NCBI GenBank assembly: GCA_963579025.1
Contig: CAUZFZ010000267.1
Coordinates: 1 to 9,282, forward strand
Source of the DNA: CAUZFZ01 sp963579025
Lineage (GTDB): Bacteria; Planctomycetota; Planctomycetia; Planctomycetales; Planctomycetaceae
Reading direction: 5' to 3'
Length of the DNA stretch: 9,282 nucleotides
Both the position numbers and the translations under genes were made by a program. Numbering within the stretch: position 1 is the stretch's first letter; the number at the start of each line of letters is the position of its first letter. Positions 5,273-9,282 of the stretch are shown here, piece after piece. A model generated the notes under the pieces. It did no database searches. It was not told the DNA's origin and saw only the letters and a program-made list of their open reading frames with translations.

Positions 5273-8242
5273 ATGAGAACCGCCTTTCATCAGTTGTCCA
5301 TCGTGTTTTTCCTCGTTGGAGTCTTGTCGCAGTCATTTGCAGACGATCGCCCCTTCGGTATCGACAAGCGCGTTCCGTGGACAACGTCAGAGTTGGTCGG
5401 CACTCCGGAGCCTCCGCTGCCCTACCTCACTGAACGCGTCTTTCCGGAGCTGACGTTTCAGAACCCTGTCGATCTGATCGCGATACCCGGCACGAACCGC
5501 ATGCTGGTCCTGGAAGTGAACGGCAAAGTCTGGACCTTCTCGAATTCTTCGGACGTTTCAGAGCGTCACCTGGCAGCGGATTTGAAGACCGGCATTGAAG
5601 GCACATCTCGAGTTTATGGGTTCGCCTTCCATCCGGACTTCGAACAGAACCAGACGGTCTTCATGTGCTACGTGCTGGACAAGGCCGGCGACCCGAACGG
5701 CACGCACATGTCTCGTTTCACAGCGAGCCGAACCGATCCACTCGAAATCGATCTGTCGACCGAAGAAGTTGTTCTGACATGGAAAAGCGGCGGACACAAC
5801 GGGGGATCACTGCAGTTCGGACCGCAGGACGGCATGCTCTACGTTTCCACCGGAGACGGGTCGCCGCCGTTTCCGCCTGACGTGCACAAGACCGGGCAGG
5901 ATATCAGCGACCTGCTGGCGTCAGTTCTGCGCATTGATGTCGATCACACTCAGGGTGACCGCCTGTATTCGATTCCGGATGACAATCCGTTCGTCGGGCA
6001 GGGCAACGCGCGTGGCGAGGTGTGGTGTTATGGACTCCGCAATCCCTGGCGCATGAGTTTCGATTCGGTCACCGGTGACCTGTGGCTGGGTGACGTCGGC
6101 TGGGAAATGTGGGAGATGGTCTACCGCGTCGAACGTGGTGCGAATTACGGCTGGAGCATTCTCGAACACACACAGCCGGTGAATCCGGAAACTCCGCGTG
6201 GCCCGACCCCGATCGTGCCAGCGACCGCCGCGCACTCACACACGGAGTCGCGATCGATGACCGGGGGCCGTGTGTATCGGGGCGAACGCATTCCCAAACT
6301 GAAAGGGACCAGCATCTACGGCGATTACGTCACTGGAAAGATCTGGGGCGTGGATGTACGGGACGACGGAGTTTCAAAACCACGCGAGCTGGCTGAAGCG
6401 CCGTTTCAGGTGATCTGCTTCGGTGCGGATCACGACAACGAGCTGTACGTCGCCGGGTACGACGGAACGATTCATCGTCTCATCGAAAATCCCGATGCCG
6501 GTAAGCGTTTCAGTTTTCCAAAGCAGCTCAGCGAGACGGGTCTGTTCAGTAACGCGAAAGACCACAAACTTGCGCCGGGAGTGATTCCGTATTCGATCAT
6601 CGCGGAACCCTGGGCTGACAACACAACGTCACTGCGGTTTGTGGCGCTGCCGGGCACATCGCAACTGGACGTTCACACCGAAAACAACGTGCAGAAAGGC
6701 AATCTGCGCGGCGAATGGAAGTACCCGGACGGAACAGTGCTGGGCAAGACGATCGAGCTGCCGTCTGCGGCCGGAGGCAATCGCCGGCTGGAGACTCAAA
6801 TCCTGCATCGCTACTCGAACTCGTGGCGGGCCTACAGCTACATTTGGAACGAACACCAGACCGACGCCGTGCTGCTCGACGGCGCCGGCTTCGATCGCGC
6901 CTTTAAGTTGCGCGATTCTGGCCCGTCCGGCAAACCCGTGCGGCAAACATGGCACTTCGCGAGCCGCACGGAGTGCATCCTGTGTCACACAACGCGCGGC
7001 GGAAGTGTTTACGGATTTCGTCCGGACCAGCTCTACCGTGACTTTGATTACGGAGAGGTCACTTCTAACCAGTTGCGAACCTTCGGTCACATCGGCCTGC
7101 TGACCCAGTCGGTGCCCGACACCGAACCCATGACCGACCCTCGTGATGAATCTGCCTCTTTGGCAGAACGGGCGCGGGCATATCTGCATGTGAACTGTGC
7201 ATCGTGTCATCGACGTGGCGGAGGCGGCACGGCCGCAATTGAAGTTCAGCGCGGCGTGTCGTTCGAGAAGACTAATCTGGTAACAAAACCAACACAGGGA
7301 ACGTTTGGGTTCGTCGAGCCGTGGCTTGTGGTTCCCGGTGATCCCTATCGTTCGCTCCTCTATTACCGCATGGCGAAACTCGGTCGCGGGCGTATGCCAC
7401 ATTTCGGTTCACAGCGGGTGGACCCTGGTGGCATGAAACTCATTCATGACTGGATCGCTCAGCTTGAATCGCCGGAAGCGCTGACGGAGGAACTGGCGGC
7501 GTCGGGTAGCGTGGCGGCGTTGCAGACATCCAATGCTGCGGCCATCCAAGAGCTGACCGCGGACGGCGATCACGATCCCGCTATCGACCGGTTGCTGGCA
7601 TCCACGAGCGGAGCACTGCAGCTCCTGTCGGTATTGCGTGGCAACAAACCGTCGCTGCGCGTCGCGGCTGTTAAGCTGGCCGTCGGCAAGGGCGTGGCTC
7701 ACCCGGAACCAGTGATTCGCGACTTGTTTGAATCATTCGTGCCCGAAGAAGACCGCGTGCAGCGACTGGGAACAAAGATCGATCCACTGGCACTGCTGGC
7801 CATGCCAGGCAACGCTGACCGCGGGCGTGAGCTGTTCGCCAAGCCGAAAAAGAGCCTGCAGTGTGCGAGTTGCCATCGCATTGGAACGCAGGGAAAGGCT
7901 GTCGGACCCGACCTGACTGACGTCGCCAAACGGTATAGTCGGGCCGAGATTCTCGAGAACATCCTGGACCCGTCAAAGAAGATCGACGCCAAGTACCGAA
8001 CCTGGCTGGTCCAGACCGAAAGCGGACTCGTCCATTCCGGTCTACTCGTAGAGCGAACGGACGACGCAGTCACTCTGAGAAATGTCACAGGGAAGTCAGT
8101 CGTGATCCCAACGGGTGAAATCGAACTGATCGTCCCGCAGCAGAAATCGCTCATGCCCGAAATGCTGTTACGTGACACGACCGCCCAGGACGCCGCGGAC
8201 CTGCTCGCCTATCTGTCGTCCCTGCGACGCAATTCGCCCTGA
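5273..8242 (+). CDS. Exported PQQ-dependent sugar dehydrogenase-like protein with three c-type haem motifs
   Basis: This 989-residue protein opens with a Sec signal peptide, probably cleaved after A23 (SFA|DD), so it acts outside the cytoplasm. Residues about 58-402 form a glucose/sorbosone dehydrogenase-type beta propeller. GGHNGG has H175 where soluble glucose dehydrogenase has its catalytic base, and GLRNP has R256-N257 matching PQQ-contacting residues. A middle region (about 410-735) has two haem-binding CxxCH motifs, C568-H572 and C642-H646; it resembles the uncharacterised HNE_0200-type family (TIGR03806), from memory. The C-terminal part (about 846-985) has the third, C864-H868, within the Pirellula/Verrucomicrobium-type haem-binding domain (TIGR02603). 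The likely role is oxidation of a sugar or alcohol with electrons passing from PQQ through haems. The substrate is unknown and PQQ binding is inferred. Residues 789-887 are duplicated downstream at 8871-9167. Confidence 0.9.
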   Translation: MRTAFHQLSIVFFLVGVLSQSFADDRPFGIDKRVPWTTSELVGTPEPPLPYLTERVFPELTFQNPVDLIAIPGTNRMLVLEVNGKVWTFSNSSDVSERHLAADLKTGIEGTSRVYGFAFHPDFEQNQTVFMCYVLDKAGDPNGTHMSRFTASRTDPLEIDLSTEEVVLTWKSGGHNGGSLQFGPQDGMLYVSTGDGSPPFPPDVHKTGQDISDLLASVLRIDVDHTQGDRLYSIPDDNPFVGQGNARGEVWCYGLRNPWRMSFDSVTGDLWLGDVGWEMWEMVYRVERGANYGWSILEHTQPVNPETPRGPTPIVPATAAHSHTESRSMTGGRVYRGERIPKLKGTSIYGDYVTGKIWGVDVRDDGVSKPRELAEAPFQVICFGADHDNELYVAGYDGTIHRLIENPDAGKRFSFPKQLSETGLFSNAKDHKLAPGVIPYSIIAEPWADNTTSLRFVALPGTSQLDVHTENNVQKGNLRGEWKYPDGTVLGKTIELPSAAGGNRRLETQILHRYSNSWRAYSYIWNEHQTDAVLLDGAGFDRAFKLRDSGPSGKPVRQTWHFASRTECILCHTTRGGSVYGFRPDQLYRDFDYGEVTSNQLRTFGHIGLLTQSVPDTEPMTDPRDESASLAERARAYLHVNCASCHRRGGGGTAAIEVQRGVSFEKTNLVTKPTQGTFGFVEPWLVVPGDPYRSLLYYRMAKLGRGRMPHFGSQRVDPGGMKLIHDWIAQLESPEALTEELAASGSVAALQTSNAAAIQELTADGDHDPAIDRLLASTSGALQLLSVLRGNKPSLRVAAVKLAVGKGVAHPEPVIRDLFESFVPEEDRVQRLGTKIDPLALLAMPGNADRGRELFAKPKKSLQCASCHRIGTQGKAVGPDLTDVAKRYSRAEILENILDPSKKIDAKYRTWLVQTESGLVHSGLLVERTDDAVTLRNVTGKSVVIPTGEIELIVPQQKSLMPEMLLRDTTAQDAADLLAYLSSLRRNSP

Positions 8243-8333
8243 AGCCGCACGTGTCTACTGATCCGTACAACGAGGTCGCTGGTCATGTCCATCGGACGGA
8301 CGACGATCAGGTGCATCTGTTCCGGAGAACGAA

Positions 8334-8377
8334 AAACACGGCCACCCATCCCGAGTGAATCAACCTGTGCCACCCGC
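8334..8377 (+). repeat. Composite direct repeat, copy A
   Basis: The copy begins with AAACACGGCCACCC (8334-8347), continues with CGAGTGAATCAACC (8352-8365) and ends with GCCACCCGCG. The first block recurs exactly at 8826-8839, and TCAACC...GCCACCC recurs at 8853-8868 with similar spacing. CGAGTGAATCAACC also recurs exactly at 8662-8675. It is probably one unit of a dispersed family. Confidence 0.6.
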
Positions 8378-8440
8378 GAAAGGCCTGCTCGCCTGGCTGC
8401 TACGCTCGTGAGCGGTCCTGACGCGTGTTCCGTTCGTAGT

Positions 8441-8458
8441 AACCGCATTTATGCGGTT
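8441..8458. repeat. Perfect 8-bp hairpin with two-base loop
   Basis: AACCGCAT at 8441-8448 pairs with ATGCGGTT at 8451-8458 around TT. No T-tract follows on either strand, so Rho-independent termination is unlikely. The near-perfect palindrome could also be a protein binding site. Confidence 0.55.
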
Positions 8459-8527
8459 CTCCGAGACCAGCGTCCTCGCTGTTTGTAGGTTCCACGCAAG
8501 ACGAGCCCGATGGATCAGGTTACACCA

Positions 8528-8662
8528 GCTCGGCGCGGGTCTCCGACCCCGCCGGAGCCCTGACCGAAGGTCTCCCCGGTCGACCAGATAATTGACGACG
8601 TGCTCATGAATCCGGGAGACCTGCGGTCAACCAGCAGCGGGGTCAGGAGACCCGCGCCGAAC
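8528..8662. repeat. Large nested inverted repeat (135 bp)
   Basis: The outer arms 8528-8552 and 8637-8662 are reverse complements except for one mismatch and one inserted base. The inner arms 8561-8579 and 8612-8629 pair over about 18 bp with one mismatch and one inserted base. The two layers are coaxial, so the whole element could fold into one long hairpin with an 8580-8611 loop. GGTCTCC occurs at 8538-8544 and 8569-8575, and its reverse complement at 8615-8621 and 8646-8652. It looks like a MITE-like or structured intergenic repeat; no flanking target-site duplication was found. Confidence 0.75.
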
Positions 8663-8860
8663 GAGTGAATCAACCAGGCCCGATCCACCAAATCGGCCCA
8701 ATCTGAATGTGTGGTGGCGGTTGCTGTGCAACCGGCATGGCGAAGCCACAAGAGGTTGGGCGATCAGAGTGGTTCAACCAGCAAGCTCCGTCACCTCTTG
8801 CCGCTACGCGGCCCTGTTTGCAAGCAAACACGGCCACCCCTGAGGATGGAAATCAACCAG
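8627..8860 (+). repeat. Four direct copies of TCAACCAG
   Basis: Exact copies lie at 8627-8634, 8670-8677, 8774-8781 and 8853-8860, all in the same orientation. A one-base variant, TCAACCTG, lies at 8360-8367. Spacings of 43, 104 and 79 bases are irregular, so this is not a CRISPR array. The copies fall at the edges of the larger repeat modules and may be a shared end sequence. Confidence 0.55.
8718..8830. repeat. Run of short hairpins
   Basis: Four structures follow one another: CGGTTGC/GCAACCG at 8718-8734 (7-bp stem, 3-base loop); TGGC/GCCA at 8738-8748; CAAGAGGT at 8749-8756 pairing with 8793-8800; and TGTTTGC/GCAAACA at 8815-8830 (7-bp stem, 2-base loop). The last runs directly into repeat copy B. 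A short open frame across this area is most likely chance. Confidence 0.55.
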
Positions 8861-8873
8861 GGCCACCCCGCGC
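8826..8873 (+). repeat. Composite direct repeat, copy B
   Basis: AAACACGGCCACCC at 8826-8839 repeats copy A exactly; TCAACCAG and GCCACCCCGCG follow with one extra base of spacing. Its right end coincides with the left breakpoint of the gene fragment that starts at 8871. This suggests that the repeat took part in the rearrangement. Confidence 0.6.
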
Positions 8874-9167
8874 GGCGACGAACCGTCACTGCACGCATCG
8901 GCCATCAAGCAGGCAGTTGGCAAGGGCGTGGCTCACCGGGAACCAGTGATTCGCGATTTGTTTGAATCATTCGTGCCCGAAGAAGATCGCGTGCAGCGTC
9001 TGGGAACAAAGATTGATCCACTGGCGCTACTGGCCATGCCAGGTAACGCTGACCGTGGGCGTGAGCTGTTCGCCAAGCCAAAAAAGAGCCTGCAGTGTGC
9101 GAGTTGCCATCGCATTGGAACGCAGGGAAAGGCTGTGGGACCTGACCTGACAGACGTCGGCAAAGGG
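8871..9167 (+). pseudogene. Truncated paralogue of the PQQ/haem gene's C-terminal haem domain
   Basis: These 99 codons align without gaps to 7637-7933 (residues 789-887 of the intact protein) at a constant offset of 1234 bases. By hand count 29 of 297 bases differ, about 90% identity. From 8940 to 9158 all 12 differences are synonymous. The CxxCH haem motif (CASCH) and VGPDLTDV are retained. Both the signal peptide and the rest of the haem domain are missing. The frame is open from 8844, after a TGA at 8841, and runs on to a TGA at 9273-9275 in unrelated sequence. A GTG at 8928 could start a 115-residue product, but it has no signal peptide and no clear ribosome binding site, so haem attachment is unlikely. 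Best read as a remnant. Confidence 0.85.
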
Positions 9168-9282
9168 TGTGATCTCTCTGAGGCGACAACACGTGGGAGT
9201 TGTGAGTTGGAGTTCTTCGGCTTTTGCCGTGAGTTGAAGTGGTCTTGGAGAAAGCGGCGTCCTTTGCGATCCTGATTTCTGA
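9168..9282. other. Unassigned sequence after the fragment
   Basis: Homology to the haem domain stops abruptly near 9167. The following bases match nothing else in the window. GTGAGTTGRA occurs twice, at 9202-9211 and 9229-9238. It could be the edge of a repeat or an unrelated gene beyond the window. Confidence 0.5.

Larger units (their letters stand above)
8243..8870. other. Repeat-rich non-coding region after the PQQ/haem gene
   Basis: No frame here shows a recognisable protein or ribosome binding site. The region instead contains two copies of a composite repeat (8334-8377 and 8826-8873), a hairpin at 8441-8458, a large nested inverted repeat at 8528-8662, four direct copies of TCAACCAG and a run of hairpins between 8718 and 8830. 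I see no classical terminator with a T-tract directly after the stop at 8242. The density of structure suggests dispersed intergenic repeats or remains of small non-autonomous mobile elements. No transposase was found. Confidence 0.7.

Noticed and set aside
8285..8488. Possible small gene after the PQQ/haem gene
   Set aside because: It crosses a dispersed repeat and a perfect hairpin; composition is not protein-like and no ribosome binding site is visible.
8352..8860. CRISPR array
   Set aside because: The repeated TCAACCAG units are only eight bases long and irregularly spaced; no regular spacers exist.
8707..8965. Two overlapping small frames before the gene fragment
   Set aside because: They span hairpins and repeat copy B and then enter the fragment in the wrong frame.
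8928..9275. Functional small cytochrome
   Set aside because: It lacks a signal peptide needed for haem attachment outside the cytoplasm, lacks the distal part of the haem domain and ends in unrelated sequence. The silent-site pattern keeps a small doubt open.
8243..9282. Insertion sequence with transposase
   Set aside because: No transposase-like frame or clear terminal repeats with target duplication were found; only non-coding repeats are present.

Overview
The window looks like a piece of a planctomycete chromosome (phylum Planctomycetota). The strongest clue is the long secreted protein at 5273-8242. It ends in the c-type haem module typical of Pirellula/Verrucomicrobium-type proteins, and it joins that module to a PQQ sugar dehydrogenase-like propeller. 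GC-rich coding sequence and spacers packed with palindromic repeats fit the same group. The assignment is inferred from family knowledge; no database was searched.

Layout. Positions 1-415 are a non-coding leader made almost entirely of nested inverted repeats. dnaE, the replicative DNA polymerase III alpha subunit (416-3961, +), follows and is intact. Its catalytic aspartates fall at the same residue numbers as in E. coli. A convergent gene (4032-5039 or 5051, -) encodes a Fic-family AMP-transferase with an N-terminal inhibitory motif and a C-terminal winged-helix-like region. Three tandem copies of a 9-base motif sit at its 5' end. After a spacer of about 220 bp comes the 989-residue exported PQQ/tri-haem protein (5273-8242, +). 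Positions 8243-8870 hold no convincing gene but are dense in structured repeats, including a 135-bp nested inverted repeat and several short hairpins. Positions 8871-9167 are a gapless second copy of 99 codons from the end of the PQQ/haem gene, cut off on both sides. The last 115 bases are unassigned.

How the parts relate. The three intact genes do not form an operon: dnaE and fic converge, and fic and the PQQ/haem gene diverge. dnaE is housekeeping, the Fic protein is probably a self-inhibited AMPylator, and the PQQ/haem protein is probably a periplasmic oxidoreductase that passes electrons through its own haems. The second half of the window appears shaped by repeat-associated rearrangement that left a truncated paralogue.

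I found no convincing evidence of a wholly new biological system. The most informative observations are: (1) the gene fragment, whose 73-codon core differs from the intact gene at 12 positions, all synonymous; (2) its breakpoint, which abuts a dispersed repeat; (3) the large nested palindromes; and (4) the helically phased repeats in front of fic.
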